DNA of 48,333 bases, from the NCBI GenBank assembly GCA_900319225.1, contig ONNV01000014.1, forward strand, positions 1 through 48,333. The letters are read 5' to 3'. Positions 1-9,312 of this stretch are shown piece after piece. Source of the DNA: an uncultured Prevotellaceae bacterium (GTDB lineage Bacteria; Bacteroidota; Bacteroidia; Bacteroidales; Bacteroidaceae). Numbering within the stretch: the stretch's first letter is position 1; each line of letters starts with the position of its first letter. The notes below the pieces were generated by a model. That model was not told the origin of the DNA and did no database searches. It saw only the letters and a program-made list of their open reading frames with translations. The position numbers and the translations under genes are program-made.

Positions 1-214
1 TTTGCCTTGCTTAAATAGTTTCTTCCTGTTGGTGAAATAAATCCTTCATCAAACTTCATTTTTGTTGACTTTTGTGTCAACCTGCTTCAGCGTAAGACAG
101 CCCTACGCTTAACGCCACTGCACTGATGATCTCCAATCCTATAGTCCTGCTCCTGCAAATGGCAAGCGAGGCGTTTTTTGAGGCATTTAATTAGCATATC
201 TTTGTTTAAAAAGG
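1..214. other. Non-coding stretch upstream of the ilv operon
   Basis: I see no credible gene here. It holds two small hairpins: GTTGAC/GTCAAC at 64-81 with a 6-nt loop, and AGCGTA/TACGCT at 89-109. A second match to the Bacteroidota -7 element (TATCTTTG) lies at 197-204, but its best TTTG partner is only 16 bp away, shorter than the usual 19-21. The hairpins may be the end of an upstream transcript or part of a leader. I found no T-box or peptide-leader attenuator. Confidence 0.4.
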
Positions 215-245
215 TTTGAGAAGATAATAATAAGGTATATCTTTG
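215..245 (+). promoter_or_regulatory. Bacteroidota-type promoter of the ilv operon
   Basis: TTTG at 215-218 is followed after exactly 19 bp by TATCTTTG at 238-245. This matches the consensus of the Bacteroidota primary sigma factor (TTTG, N19-21, TAnnTTTG). Transcription should begin near 250, giving an untranslated leader of about 45 nt before the ATG at 297. The reading frame of ilvD is open upstream to a TTG at 243, but that codon lies inside the -7 element and so cannot be the start. Confidence 0.75.
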
Positions 246-296
246 CAGTTCAATTTGGCCGCAGTGGCCATTTTGCTGAATATAAATACAATAAAT

Positions 297-2099
297 ATGA
301 AGATTCCTTTGAGAAGTGACCAGTGTACTGTGGGTCGTCGTATGGCGGGAGCGCGTGCTCTCTGGGTTGCCAACGGCATGAAGAAAGAGCAGATGGGCAA
401 GCCCATCATTGCCATTGCAAACTCATTCACACAGTTTGTACCGGGTCACGTGCATCTTCATGAGGCCGGACAGATAATAAAGAAGGAGATTGAGCGTCTG
501 GGCTGCTTTGCTGCCGAGTTCAACACCATTGCCGTTGATGACGGCATTGCAATGGGTCACGACGGAATGCTTTACTCACTGCCCTCACGTGACATAATTG
601 CCGACAGTGTGGAGTATATGGTCAACGCCCACAAGGCCGATGCACTGGTATGCATAAGCAACTGCGACAAGATTACCCCGGGAATGCTTATGGCCACCAT
701 GCGTCTTAACATCCCAACCGTATTCGTAAGCGGCGGCCCCATGGAGGCCGGTGAGTTGGGCAGCGCACATCTGGACCTTATTGACGCCATGATCAAATCG
801 GCCGATGAAAGCGTATCGGACGCCGACGTTGAGGCTATTGAGCGCTCGGCCTGCCCGGGCTGCGGATGCTGCTCAGGTATGTTTACCGCCAACTCCATGA
901 ACTGTCTTACCGAGGTCCTGGGTCTGGCCCTGCCCGGTAACGGTACTATACTGGCTACACATAAGAACCGCGTACAGCTGATGAAAGATGCGGCTGCTCT
1001 CATAGTAAAGAACGCCCTCAAGTATTATGAGCAGGGCGATGAGAGTGTTCTGCCCCTGAGCATAGCCAGGAAAAAGAACTTTGAGAACGCCATGAACCTG
1101 GATATAGCCATGGGCGGCTCTACAAATACGATACTGCACCTGCTGGCTGTAGCCTATGAGGCCGGCGTTGACTTTAAGATGGACGATATTGACCGTCTGT
1201 CACGCCACGTCCCCTGCCTTTGCAAGGTTGCGCCCAACACCCAGAAGTATCACGTTCAGGATGTAGGCCGAGCAGGCGGTGTGCTGGGTATCCTGGCCGA
1301 ACTTGCCAAAGGCGGTCTGCTGCATACCGATGCCATGAACGTTACCGGCATGACTTACGGAGAACTTATTGAAAAGTACAGCATACTCAAGGACAACATT
1401 GACCCTGAGGCCAAGCGCATATACTCAACCGCACCCGCACGCAAGTTCAGCAACGAACTTGGATCACAGGATTGCGTTTATACGGAACTTGACACCGACC
1501 GTGCCGATGGATGCATCCGTGACCTGCAGCACGCCTATACCAAGGACGGCGGTCTGGCAATCCTTAAGGGCAACATCGCAGTTGACGGCTGCGTGGTTAA
1601 GACCGCAGGCGTTGACGAGAGCATATGGAAGTTCTCTGGTCCAGCCAAGGTATTTGACTCACAGGAGGATGCCGTTGAGGGCATACTTGGAGGCAAGGTT
1701 GTAGCCGGTGACGTAGTTGTAATCACGCATGAGGGCCCCAAGGGTGGTCCCGGCATGCAGGAGATGCTCTACCCCACCTCATATATCAAGTCACGCCATC
1801 TGGGCAAGGCTTGCGCACTGATTACTGACGGAAGGTTCAGCGGCGGCACATCCGGTCTGAGCATAGGCCACATATCACCTGAGGCTGCCAACGGCGGTGC
1901 CATAGGCAAGGTTCTGGACGGTGACATTATTGACATTGACATACCTGCACGCAGCATTAACGTACGCCTGAGTGATGCAGAGCTTGAGGCACGCCCCATG
2001 CGTCCGCTCACCCGCAAGCGTGTTGTTGCCAAGAGCCTCAAGGCATATGCGGGTATGGTAAGTTCGGCCGATAAGGGTGGCGTAAGAATAATTGACTAA
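297..2099 (+). CDS. ilvD: Dihydroxy-acid dehydratase
   Basis: Fe-S dehydratase converting 2,3-dihydroxy-isovalerate and 2,3-dihydroxy-3-methylvalerate to the 2-oxo acids of the valine and isoleucine pathways, in the cytoplasm. The N-terminal MAGARALW segment, the [10 protein letters not shown] and [17 protein letters not shown] cysteine motifs of the cluster site, and the C-terminal GRFSGGTSG motif are intact. The 600-residue length is typical of the family. I chose the ATG at 297, giving MKIPLRSDQ, because the longer frame begins inside the promoter. It is first in an operon: ilvB starts 8 bp after the stop. Confidence 0.96.
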   Translation: MKIPLRSDQCTVGRRMAGARALWVANGMKKEQMGKPIIAIANSFTQFVPGHVHLHEAGQIIKKEIERLGCFAAEFNTIAVDDGIAMGHDGMLYSLPSRDIIADSVEYMVNAHKADALVCISNCDKITPGMLMATMRLNIPTVFVSGGPMEAGELGSAHLDLIDAMIKSADESVSDADVEAIERSACPGCGCCSGMFTANSMNCLTEVLGLALPGNGTILATHKNRVQLMKDAAALIVKNALKYYEQGDESVLPLSIARKKNFENAMNLDIAMGGSTNTILHLLAVAYEAGVDFKMDDIDRLSRHVPCLCKVAPNTQKYHVQDVGRAGGVLGILAELAKGGLLHTDAMNVTGMTYGELIEKYSILKDNIDPEAKRIYSTAPARKFSNELGSQDCVYTELDTDRADGCIRDLQHAYTKDGGLAILKGNIAVDGCVVKTAGVDESIWKFSGPAKVFDSQEDAVEGILGGKVVAGDVVVITHEGPKGGPGMQEMLYPTSYIKSRHLGKACALITDGRFSGGTSGLSIGHISPEAANGGAIGKVLDGDIIDIDIPARSINVRLSDAELEARPMRPLTRKRVVAKSLKAYAGMVSSADKGGVRIID

Positions 2100-2107
2100 G
2101 TTAGACT

Positions 2108-3805
2108 ATGAGTAATATGATATCAGGAGCCGAGGCAATGCTCCAGGCATTGCTTGCCGAGGGTGTAAATACCGTTTTTGCATACCCGGGCGGTTCTATA
2201 ATAAAGGTGTTCGATGCCCTGTATGACCACCGCAAGGACCTCAAGCAGATTCTGGTGCGCCATGAGCAGGGTGCAGCACATGCTGCACAGGGTTATGCCC
2301 GCGTATCGGGCCGTACCGGTGTAGCCATAGTTACCAGCGGTCCGGGTGCCACCAACACCATCACAGGCATAAGCGATGCCATGCTTGACAGCACCCCGCT
2401 GGTTGTGATTGCCGGCCAGGTAAGCACCGACGCTCTGGGTACCGACGCATTCCAGGAGATTGACCTGGTAGGCGTAACCCAGCCTATCACCAAATGGAGC
2501 TATCAGATACGCCGCGCCGATGATATTGCCTGGGCAGTGGCACGTGCATTCTATATTGCAGGCTCAGGCCGTCCCGGTCCTGTAGTGCTTGACTTCACCA
2601 AGACCGCACAGGTATCCAAAATTGATTTCAAGCCCGCCAAGATTGAGTTTGAGCGCAGCTACATCCCGTCACCTGACCCTATTGAGAGTCAGATCAATGA
2701 TGCAGTCCGTCTTATTGACAACGCTCAGAAGCCTCTGGTTCTGGTAGGACACGGAGTTGAGCTGGGTAATGCCGAGAATGAGCTGCGTGAGTTCATTGAG
2801 AAGGCCGACCTGCCCGCAGCACGCACACTGCTGGGACTCTCCGCCCTGCCCACTGACCATCCGCTCAACATGGGTATGCTTGGTATGCACGGCAACCTGG
2901 CCCCCAACGTAAAGACCAATGAGTGCGATGTGCTGATTGCAGTGGGTATGCGTTTTGATGACCGCGTAACCGGCACATTGGATACATATGCCAAGCAGGC
3001 CAAGATAATTCACCTGGATATTGACAAGTCAGAGTTCGGCAAGAACGTAAAACCCGATGTCACCGTACTTGGTGACTGCCGCCAGACACTCAAGCTTATA
3101 ACTGAGCGTATGGCCAAGGCCAGTCACAGGGAGTGGATTGAGAGTTTCAAGCCTCTTGACAAGGAGGAGTATGATAAGGTGATTGACAGTGCCATTCATC
3201 CTACCGCAGGCCCCCTCAAGATGGGTGAGGTAGTGACAGAGGTTAGTGCACAGTCACCCGCCAACTCAATCCTGGTAACTGACGTAGGCCTTAACCAGAT
3301 GTTCTCGGCCCGATATTTCAAATACCGCGTACCCCGCAGCATAGTTACATCGGGAGGTCTGGGAACTATGGGATTCTGCATGCCTGCAGCCATAGGCGCC
3401 ACATTCGGTGCACCTGACCGTACCGTCCTGGCATTCTTTGGTGACGGCGGTTTCCAGATGAACATCCAGGAGCTGGGCACCATCATGGAGAACCAGGCAC
3501 CCGTAAAGATGATAGTGATGAACAATACCTGGCTGGGTAACGTACGCCAGTGGCAGCAGATGATGTTCCAGAGCCGATACTCATGCACACACATGATGAA
3601 TCCTGACTACAGCAAGATAGCTGCAGCTTACGGCATACCCTACCGTCTGGTTACGGACCGCAAGGAGCTCAAGGATGCAGTCGCACAGATGCTCAAGGCC
3701 AAGGGACCGTTCCTGCTTGAAGCCGCTGTTGAGGAGGAGGAGAATGTGATGCCTATGATCAAGCCGGGTAACCCGGTAGATAAGATGATATTTAGCATAG
3801 ACTAA
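2108..3805 (+). CDS. ilvB: Acetolactate synthase, large (catalytic) subunit
   Basis: Thiamine-diphosphate enzyme that condenses two pyruvates, or pyruvate with 2-oxobutyrate, in the first common step of valine/leucine/isoleucine synthesis. The 565 residues show the N-terminal PYR domain with the VRHEQGAAHAAQGYAR stretch holding the catalytic Glu, the central FAD-type domain, and the C-terminal ThDP site with GDGGF and the following NN (GDGGFQMN...NNTWLG). The start ATG sits 8 bp after ilvD. Only 2 bp separate its stop from ilvH, fitting co-translation of catalytic and regulatory subunits. Confidence 0.96.
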   Translation: MSNMISGAEAMLQALLAEGVNTVFAYPGGSIIKVFDALYDHRKDLKQILVRHEQGAAHAAQGYARVSGRTGVAIVTSGPGATNTITGISDAMLDSTPLVVIAGQVSTDALGTDAFQEIDLVGVTQPITKWSYQIRRADDIAWAVARAFYIAGSGRPGPVVLDFTKTAQVSKIDFKPAKIEFERSYIPSPDPIESQINDAVRLIDNAQKPLVLVGHGVELGNAENELREFIEKADLPAARTLLGLSALPTDHPLNMGMLGMHGNLAPNVKTNECDVLIAVGMRFDDRVTGTLDTYAKQAKIIHLDIDKSEFGKNVKPDVTVLGDCRQTLKLITERMAKASHREWIESFKPLDKEEYDKVIDSAIHPTAGPLKMGEVVTEVSAQSPANSILVTDVGLNQMFSARYFKYRVPRSIVTSGGLGTMGFCMPAAIGATFGAPDRTVLAFFGDGGFQMNIQELGTIMENQAPVKMIVMNNTWLGNVRQWQQMMFQSRYSCTHMMNPDYSKIAAAYGIPYRLVTDRKELKDAVAQMLKAKGPFLLEAAVEEEENVMPMIKPGNPVDKMIFSID

Positions 3806-3807
3806 AG

Positions 3808-4374
3808 ATGGAGAACGAGAAAAGACTTTATACGCTGATTGTTCACTCTGAGAACATTGCCGGTATCCTGAATCAGGTTACCGCCGTGTTCACACGCCGT
3901 CAGGTAAACATTGAGAGCCTGAACGTATCGGCATCATCCATACCCGGTGTCCACCGCTACACTATCACGGCTATGGCCGACAAGGAGACAATCGTCAAGA
4001 TTGTTGACCAGATAGAGAAAAAGGTGGATATTCTGCAGTGCCAGTACTTTACTGATGATGAGATATTCATGCAGGAGGTGGCTCTGTACAAGATAGTGAC
4101 AAGCGTTCTCACTGAGAACCCTGAGATATCCAAGATAATCCGCCGTTACGGTGCCAAGCTGATTGAGGTGAACTCAACCTTCTCTGTAATTGAGAAGAGC
4201 GGCCTTACCGAGGATATCACAGCCCTTAACCGTGAGCTCTCCGCCCAGGGCGGCCTGCTCCAGTTTGTAAGCTCTGGCCGCGTGGCAATTACCCGCGCCC
4301 GCATAGAACATGTCAGCGAATACCTTGACAAGGTTGCATCCAGATATGGTAAGGGTTCCAGTTGCACCAAGTAA
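3808..4374 (+). CDS. ilvH: Acetolactate synthase, small (regulatory) subunit
   Basis: Regulatory partner of IlvB that confers valine feedback inhibition. Residues 1-80 form an ACT domain (LYTLIVHSENIAGILNQVTA, then a VNIESLNVS segment). The C-terminal half matches the ALS small-subunit C-terminal domain. The length of 188 residues is a little longer than the enterobacterial 163 but usual for Bacteroidota. A 16-bp palindrome begins one base before the stop codon and may end or attenuate the upstream message. Confidence 0.93.
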   Translation: MENEKRLYTLIVHSENIAGILNQVTAVFTRRQVNIESLNVSASSIPGVHRYTITAMADKETIVKIVDQIEKKVDILQCQYFTDDEIFMQEVALYKIVTSVLTENPEISKIIRRYGAKLIEVNSTFSVIEKSGLTEDITALNRELSAQGGLLQFVSSGRVAITRARIEHVSEYLDKVASRYGKGSSCTK

Positions 4375-4415
4375 AACCAAGACATTAAAGCGAAGCGACA
4401 ATGGTTTGGTTTTAC
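4371..4415. repeat. Palindrome over the ilvH stop codon
   Basis: The arms at 4371-4386 and 4400-4415 pair over 16 positions, with one mismatch and one G-T pair, around a 13-nt loop. The left arm contains the ilvH TAA. No long T-run follows, so it is not a classical terminator. It could stabilise the 3' end of an ilvDBH message or set the ratio between ilvDBH and ilvC. It directly adjoins the hairpin chain of the next entry. Confidence 0.6.
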
Positions 4416-4587
4416 CCGGCCTGGAAGGCCGGCAAGCGTAGTGAAACGAAGCGCGTTTCCAGAAGGAAACTAAAAAAAGGTTGTTTCTGATACGCAGATA
4501 GGTTTCCAGCTAGCGACTTTCAAGGCCTTTAGGCCAAGAAAGTCAAAAACGCCCGAGCGCCAAAGGCGCGAGCCCCCGCCGGATGGA
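4416..4587 (+). repeat. Structured dispersed repeat, copy 1 (between ilvH and ilvC)
   Basis: A chain of short hairpins: CCGGCCT/AGGCCGG around a GGA loop (4416-4432), GTTTCC/GGAAAC (4455-4470), a long interrupted stem starting GACTTT and ending AAAGTC (4515-4544), and GCGCC-AAA-GGCGC (4557-4569), then the tail GAGCCCCCGCCGGATGGA. The same order and joining sequences recur at 16137-16225 (3' half only) and, inverted, at 48188-48333. Stem sequences differ between copies while pairing is kept. No open frame of quality crosses it. Confidence 0.8.
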
Positions 4588-4642
4588 AAAGGAAAGAGAA
4601 AAAGTAAAATAGACTAACATAACAAACTTAAAAAACACTATT

Positions 4643-5683
4643 ATGAAAATGAACTTTGGTGGTGTCATAGAAGAGGTTATGACACGTGAGGAGTTCCCGC
4701 TGGAGAAAGCCCGCGAGATACTCAAGAATGAGACAATCGCAGTTATCGGTTACGGTGTTCAGGGTCCCGGTCAGGCTTGCAACCTGCGTGACAACGGATT
4801 CAACGTAATTGTTGGCCAGCGTCAGGGCAAGACCTATGAGAAGGCTGTTGCCGACGGTTGGGTTCCCGGCAAGACTCTGTTCTCTATCGAGGAGGCTGCC
4901 CAGAAGGGTACAATCATCTGCATGCTTCTCTCTGACGCAGCTCAGATGCAGCAGTGGCCCAACATCAAGCCTTACCTGACAGCAGGCAAGACTCTCTATT
5001 TCTCACACGGATTCGCTATTACCTGGAACGACCGCACAGGTGTTGTTCCTCCCAAGGATATCGATGTTATCATGGTTGCTCCTAAGGGTTCAGGTACATC
5101 TCTGCGTACCATGTTCCTTGAGGGTCGTGGCCTGAACAGCTCATATGCTGTATATCAGGATGCATCTGGCAAGGCTCTTGACAAGGTTCTTGCTTTCGGT
5201 ATCGGTATCGGTTCAGGTTACCTGTTCGAGACCACATTCGTACGTGAGGCCACATCTGACCTTACCGGTGAGCGCGGTTCACTGATGGGTGCCATCCAGG
5301 GTCTTCTCCTGGCTCAGTATGAGGTTCTGCGTGAGAACGGCCACACTCCCTCTGAGGCATTCAACGAGACCGTTGAGGAGCTCACTCAGTCACTTATGCC
5401 TCTGTTCGCTCAGAAGGGTATGGACTGGATGTACGCTAACTGCTCAACCACAGCTCAGCGCGGTGCTCTTGACTGGATGGGCCCGTTCCACGATGCAATC
5501 AAGCCCGTTGTACAGAAGCTCTACGCCAGCGTAAAGAGCGGTAACGAGGCACAGATCTCTATCGACAGCAACTCAAAGCCCGGTTATCGTGAGGGTCTTG
5601 AGAAAGAGCTGGCTGCCCTGCGCGACAGCGAGATGTGGCAGACCGGTGCTGTTGTTCGCAAGCTCCGTCCTGAGAACAATTGA
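4643..5683 (+). CDS. ilvC: Ketol-acid reductoisomerase (NAD(P)H)
   Basis: Isomerises and reduces acetolactate or acetohydroxybutyrate to the dihydroxy acids used by IlvD. Residues 30-60 carry the Rossmann loop GYGVQGPGQA. The GKTLYFSHGFAI segment, the APKGSGTSLR loop and the C-terminal knotted domain with the LTGERGSLMGA metal-site region follow. The 346 residues are typical of Bacteroidota. The gene lies 268 bp after ilvH, separated by a palindrome and a repeat element, so it may have its own message even though it belongs to the same pathway block. A strong bidirectional terminator follows it. Confidence 0.95.
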   Translation: MKMNFGGVIEEVMTREEFPLEKAREILKNETIAVIGYGVQGPGQACNLRDNGFNVIVGQRQGKTYEKAVADGWVPGKTLFSIEEAAQKGTIICMLLSDAAQMQQWPNIKPYLTAGKTLYFSHGFAITWNDRTGVVPPKDIDVIMVAPKGSGTSLRTMFLEGRGLNSSYAVYQDASGKALDKVLAFGIGIGSGYLFETTFVREATSDLTGERGSLMGAIQGLLLAQYEVLRENGHTPSEAFNETVEELTQSLMPLFAQKGMDWMYANCSTTAQRGALDWMGPFHDAIKPVVQKLYASVKSGNEAQISIDSNSKPGYREGLEKELAALRDSEMWQTGAVVRKLRPENN

Positions 5684-5701
5684 TAACTGTCAATTGGACA
5701 A

Positions 5702-5742
5702 AAAAAAATAAAGCCTCGCGGGTCCGCGAGGCTTTATTTTTT
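5702..5742. terminator. Bidirectional Rho-independent terminator
   Basis: A GC-rich stem (AAAGCCTCGCG paired with CGCGAGGCTTT) lies between an A-run on the left and a T-run on the right, so it can end both ilvC transcription on + and ppiD transcription on -. The two genes converge on it. Confidence 0.9.
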
Positions 5743-5755
5743 ATTCAATTCTAAA

Positions 5756-7894
5756 TTAGAATATCTTGTAGCGGTTATCAACTACCTTGGCGTTGTAGTA
5801 CAGAGAGCTGAAGATTGAGTTAGGAACAATCTGACCTACAGCTATGCTCTGGATACGAGCCTTCTCGGCAGCCTCATCAAACTCACCTGAGTATGAATCA
5901 TCAGAGATCTTCTTGGCTACGTATGCACAGTTCTGACCCTGGATAGGAGCAGTAAGCTGATCCTTCTCAAGGTTCATTACGCTGGCACCAAGTGCAGACT
6001 CATTAGATGAAGATGATGCGATGTAAGCTGAGTTTGTGAAGTTGAGATATCTTACGGTATCGATATTTACGTTATCAATAGCCTTAACCTCATCAAATGA
6101 GAGACCGGCAAGCTTATCCTTAAGAATCTGGAACTTCTTGTCCTTGAGAGCGTCAAGTGAGATGAATGCAGTTGCATCCTCAACGCTGCGATAGCCGCGC
6201 GGATGAACCTTGTCAACTGCAACCACAAGCAGATGATCGTTGGCGGGACCTACCTCGAAGATACGTGAAACCTCACCCTCCTGAGCGCCGAATACCCAAC
6301 GCAGAGCCTCATGAGACTTGCTTACGCCGCTGATGTAGTATGCGTCACTCTCAAAACCGGGATAGTAAAGCAGACGGAAATCTGAGTCCTCGGCATTTGC
6401 CTTGAGCTCCTCAATAGCGCTGTTCTGAGCTACAAAGAGGTTCAGCTTGTTATATGCATTGTTGCTTGTCTCCTCGCTGAACTCAACGGGACGCTTAACA
6501 ACCGCTGTGTTATACTTGGTAACAGGGTTCTTTACATCCAGAACCTTAACGATAATGGTTGTACCACTGAGATTCAGACTTGCAACCTCACCCTTCTTCA
6601 TGCTGTTAAGCTTGTTCAGGTATGTAGCGTTGTCACCGGTCATGGCAGCAGGCTCATAAGAGTCTGCTCCAAGCCACTGATCAACTGCAGTCTGATCATA
6701 CTTTGAAGCGATATCAGCAAAGTTGCCGCCCTTCTTGAGAGCGTTCATGATGCTGTCAGTACGCTTGGCTGTAGCAGCCTCATCATCGGCAACAACCTGC
6801 ATGGCTGTGAACTGGATTGAGTCATAGCCCTTAACGGTGCTGATGAGTTTGAATGTATTGTAAGTGTCATCATCCTCATTGTAATAGGGGCCGAACACGC
6901 CGCCAACCTTTACTGAGTCAAGTCTTACAGCTACATCATCAGGAAGGTTCTTTGCAGAACGGGCTACCTCGCTGAATGTCTCAACAGAAGCGGCACGACG
7001 CAGGAATGAAGCATAGTCTTCATTAACCTCCTCAAGCTGAGTGGTCAGCTCGTTAACCTCCTCCAGGAGAGCGGCACGGTCATCATCACTGGGCTCAATC
7101 TCGTAGTCGATATAGTAGATATCGCGGCTCTCAGCATAGCTGTAGAGAGCCTCCTTCTTCTCAGCATAAGTCTTCTTAAGGTCTGAGTTTGTCAGGTTGG
7201 CATCGGCATCAGCAATTGATGAGTAAGGAATTGAAGCCATCAGTACATCGGCTCTCTTGATACGGTTCTCAAATGAGTTCTTGGCTGCTACAGGGTTTGA
7301 AACGACTGAAGCTCTGATGAGTGCCATATACTTTGAGTAGAGCAGGCCTGACTTGATATCCTTCTCAATGAAGAGCCAGTATTTGTAGAGGCTCTCATAG
7401 TAGCTCATCTGCTCATATGAAAGCATGTCGCGGTCAATTGACTGGTAGAAGGCAAGGAAATCCTTGAGTTTGTCTGAGTCAAACTTACCCTCCTCATTGT
7501 TGAAAGGAGTCTGGGCAAGGATAGGATCGGAACCGCGGTCAATTACATCCCTGACCTCGGCATCAGTTACAGTAAGACCGATTGCGTTTGCCTCATTCTC
7601 AATGATGGTGTTGCGGACCATCATAGCCCAAACCTCATTGCGGATAGCTGCGTTTGTCTCCTCAGAGATCTCATTGGTCTGGTTTGCGAACTTGATTACC
7701 TCTGTGTAGTTATCAACCTCTTTCTGGAAATCCATGGCCGATATGTTCTCACCGGCTATATTTCCAACAAACTGGATACCTTGAGTAGGACGTATGATCT
7801 TCCATGCGTCACCAAGAATGAAGGCCAGCATAGCAAGGCCGATAACGATAAGAAGCAGTGGTCCTTTGCTTCTGATTTTCTGTAATGTTGCCAT
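5756..7894 (-). CDS. PpiD/SurA-type periplasmic folding factor (peptidylprolyl isomerase)
   Basis: An inner-membrane-anchored chaperone of 712 residues. Residues 11-30 form one hydrophobic anchor (PLLLIVIGLAMLAFILGDAW) after a short basic N-terminus, so the bulk is periplasmic. The next 200 residues resemble the SurA/PpiD N-terminal chaperone domain. A weak parvulin-like region lies around residues 350-480 (KKGGNFADIASKYDQT). It is the last gene of the coaX-OMP-TPR-lptC-CNNM series but has a 146-bp gap and its own likely promoter. The role in outer-membrane protein folding is inferred from the family. Isomerase activity is uncertain because the parvulin motif is poorly conserved. Confidence 0.85.
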   Translation of the reverse strand: MATLQKIRSKGPLLLIVIGLAMLAFILGDAWKIIRPTQGIQFVGNIAGENISAMDFQKEVDNYTEVIKFANQTNEISEETNAAIRNEVWAMMVRNTIIENEANAIGLTVTDAEVRDVIDRGSDPILAQTPFNNEEGKFDSDKLKDFLAFYQSIDRDMLSYEQMSYYESLYKYWLFIEKDIKSGLLYSKYMALIRASVVSNPVAAKNSFENRIKRADVLMASIPYSSIADADANLTNSDLKKTYAEKKEALYSYAESRDIYYIDYEIEPSDDDRAALLEEVNELTTQLEEVNEDYASFLRRAASVETFSEVARSAKNLPDDVAVRLDSVKVGGVFGPYYNEDDDTYNTFKLISTVKGYDSIQFTAMQVVADDEAATAKRTDSIMNALKKGGNFADIASKYDQTAVDQWLGADSYEPAAMTGDNATYLNKLNSMKKGEVASLNLSGTTIIVKVLDVKNPVTKYNTAVVKRPVEFSEETSNNAYNKLNLFVAQNSAIEELKANAEDSDFRLLYYPGFESDAYYISGVSKSHEALRWVFGAQEGEVSRIFEVGPANDHLLVVAVDKVHPRGYRSVEDATAFISLDALKDKKFQILKDKLAGLSFDEVKAIDNVNIDTVRYLNFTNSAYIASSSSNESALGASVMNLEKDQLTAPIQGQNCAYVAKKISDDSYSGEFDEAAEKARIQSIAVGQIVPNSIFSSLYYNAKVVDNRYKIF

Positions 7895-7956
7895 TTTTAT
7901 TGTTGTTTTTATTTGTTTTTACCTGTATGCACACGCCTATGCGTGCAAAAAGCGCA

Positions 7957-7989
7957 CAAAAATACTAAAATTTGTTCTTTTATCCCAAT
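7957..7989 (-). promoter_or_regulatory. Probable promoter of ppiD-like gene
   Basis: Read on the minus strand, TATTTTTG (7964-7957) matches the -7 element, and ATTG (7989-7986) lies 21 bp upstream as a one-mismatch -33 element. The start codon is 62 bp downstream. Confidence 0.5.
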
Positions 7990-8040
7990 TCCCACCTTAT
8001 TTATTAAGATGAAAGGGACTATTTTTACATGAAGGATTTT

Positions 8041-9312
8041 TTACTGGCCCGCCTTGGTCAGTTCAACGAGTTCAATCTTGGTCTCTCCTTTCTTGAGAAT
8101 GCGCAGCGAATAGTCTCCTACCACGATCTTCTCATTCACCTTGGGGAACCCTTTAGCCTTGCTAAGGATCAATCCGCCAATGGTCATGTATTCATCGGAT
8201 TCCGGTATGTCAAGACCGAACATGGAGTTCACCTTGTCTATCTCCATGCGGCCGGACAGCAGGTAGCCGTCATCGGTCTTCTTGGCAATGAGATTCTGTA
8301 CGTCATGCTCATCCTCAATATCACCCAGGATCTCCTCAATGATATCCTCAAGCGATACTATTCCCGATGTCCCGCCAAACTCATCGACCACCACGGCGAT
8401 ACTTTTCTTACGGGCCATGAGCTGTTTCATAAGTTTCTGTGCGGCAAGTGTCTCCGGCACAAAGGGTACGGTCTGGATATGCTCATTCCAGTCATCCTTA
8501 TGGCGGAACAGCTCGGATGAGTGGATATAACCGATTATATGATCCATATCCTCATTATAGACCAGGATCTTGGAGTAGCCGGTCTCAATGAACATCTCCC
8601 TCAGAGCATTCCAGGAGACTCCCTTCTCAACTGCGCAGACCTCATTGCGGGGCACCATGCAGTCACGTGTCTTTACATTTGAGAAATCAAGCACGTTCTG
8701 GAATATGCGGACCTCCTGGTCGGGCTCGGCATCCTGCTCGGTTCCGGACAGGCAGGACTGGACAAAATAGTCCAGGTCTACTTTTGAGAAAGCCTTAACC
8801 GTATTGTCCTTATCAATCCTTACACCCGTCATCCTCAGGATGATACGTGACAGCCAGGTAGTAAAGAGTGATATGGGATAAAGGATTATGTATATCAGGT
8901 ATATAGGGAATGCCAGTATGCTGAGCTTGCTGTTGGGGTTGGAGCGGAACAGGGTCTTGGGCACATACTCGCCCACCACGATGACTATAGCGGTCGACAC
9001 CAGAGTTTCAACAAGTACCAGTATGAACTCATTGGAAAGAGTGAAACCGGGAATCATTGCCAGCAGCATCTCAATGAGATGCGCCATCATGGTACTGTAA
9101 ATTACGAGCGCGATATTATTGCCTACCAGCATTGTAGAGAGGTAGATGTTGGGGTTGCGGAAAAACCTCTCCAGGATACGTGCGCCCAGCGTATGCTGCT
9201 CAACGTCCATCTCAAAGCGGAGCCTGTCGGCTTGAACGAAAGCTATCTCAAGCCCGGAGAACAGCGCTGAGAAGAACAGCGCCACAAGCATTATAAGCAG
9301 GGTATGGCTCAT
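8041..9312 (-). CDS. CNNM/CBS-domain membrane protein (HlyC/CorC family, GldE-like)
   Basis: 423 residues in the order CNNM transmembrane domain (about 1-150; hydrophobic stretches beginning LLIMLVALFFSALFSGLEIA), a CBS pair (about 200-325; CMVPRNEV and VVDEFGGTSGIVSLEDIIEEILG), and a C-terminal CorC_HlyC domain (about 335-420). Members are proposed to move or sense Mg/Co ions, and a Bacteroidota subgroup (GldE) supports gliding lipoproteins. No gliding genes are seen here, so I leave it unnamed. The ATG overlaps the lptC stop region by 4 nt (on the minus strand lptC ends at 9309), so the two are translationally coupled. Confidence 0.88.
   Translation of the reverse strand: MSHTLLIMLVALFFSALFSGLEIAFVQADRLRFEMDVEQHTLGARILERFFRNPNIYLSTMLVGNNIALVIYSTMMAHLIEMLLAMIPGFTLSNEFILVLVETLVSTAIVIVVGEYVPKTLFRSNPNSKLSILAFPIYLIYIILYPISLFTTWLSRIILRMTGVRIDKDNTVKAFSKVDLDYFVQSCLSGTEQDAEPDQEVRIFQNVLDFSNVKTRDCMVPRNEVCAVEKGVSWNALREMFIETGYSKILVYNEDMDHIIGYIHSSELFRHKDDWNEHIQTVPFVPETLAAQKLMKQLMARKKSIAVVVDEFGGTSGIVSLEDIIEEILGDIEDEHDVQNLIAKKTDDGYLLSGRMEIDKVNSMFGLDIPESDEYMTIGGLILSKAKGFPKVNEKIVVGDYSLRILKKGETKIELVELTKAGQ

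Noticed and set aside
243-296. An 18-codon extension of ilvD rich in Ala, Val, Ile, Leu and Asn codons, reminiscent of an attenuator leader peptide
   Set aside because: It starts with a TTG that is part of the -7 promoter element, is in frame with ilvD without a stop, and has no alternative terminator/antiterminator pair next to it.
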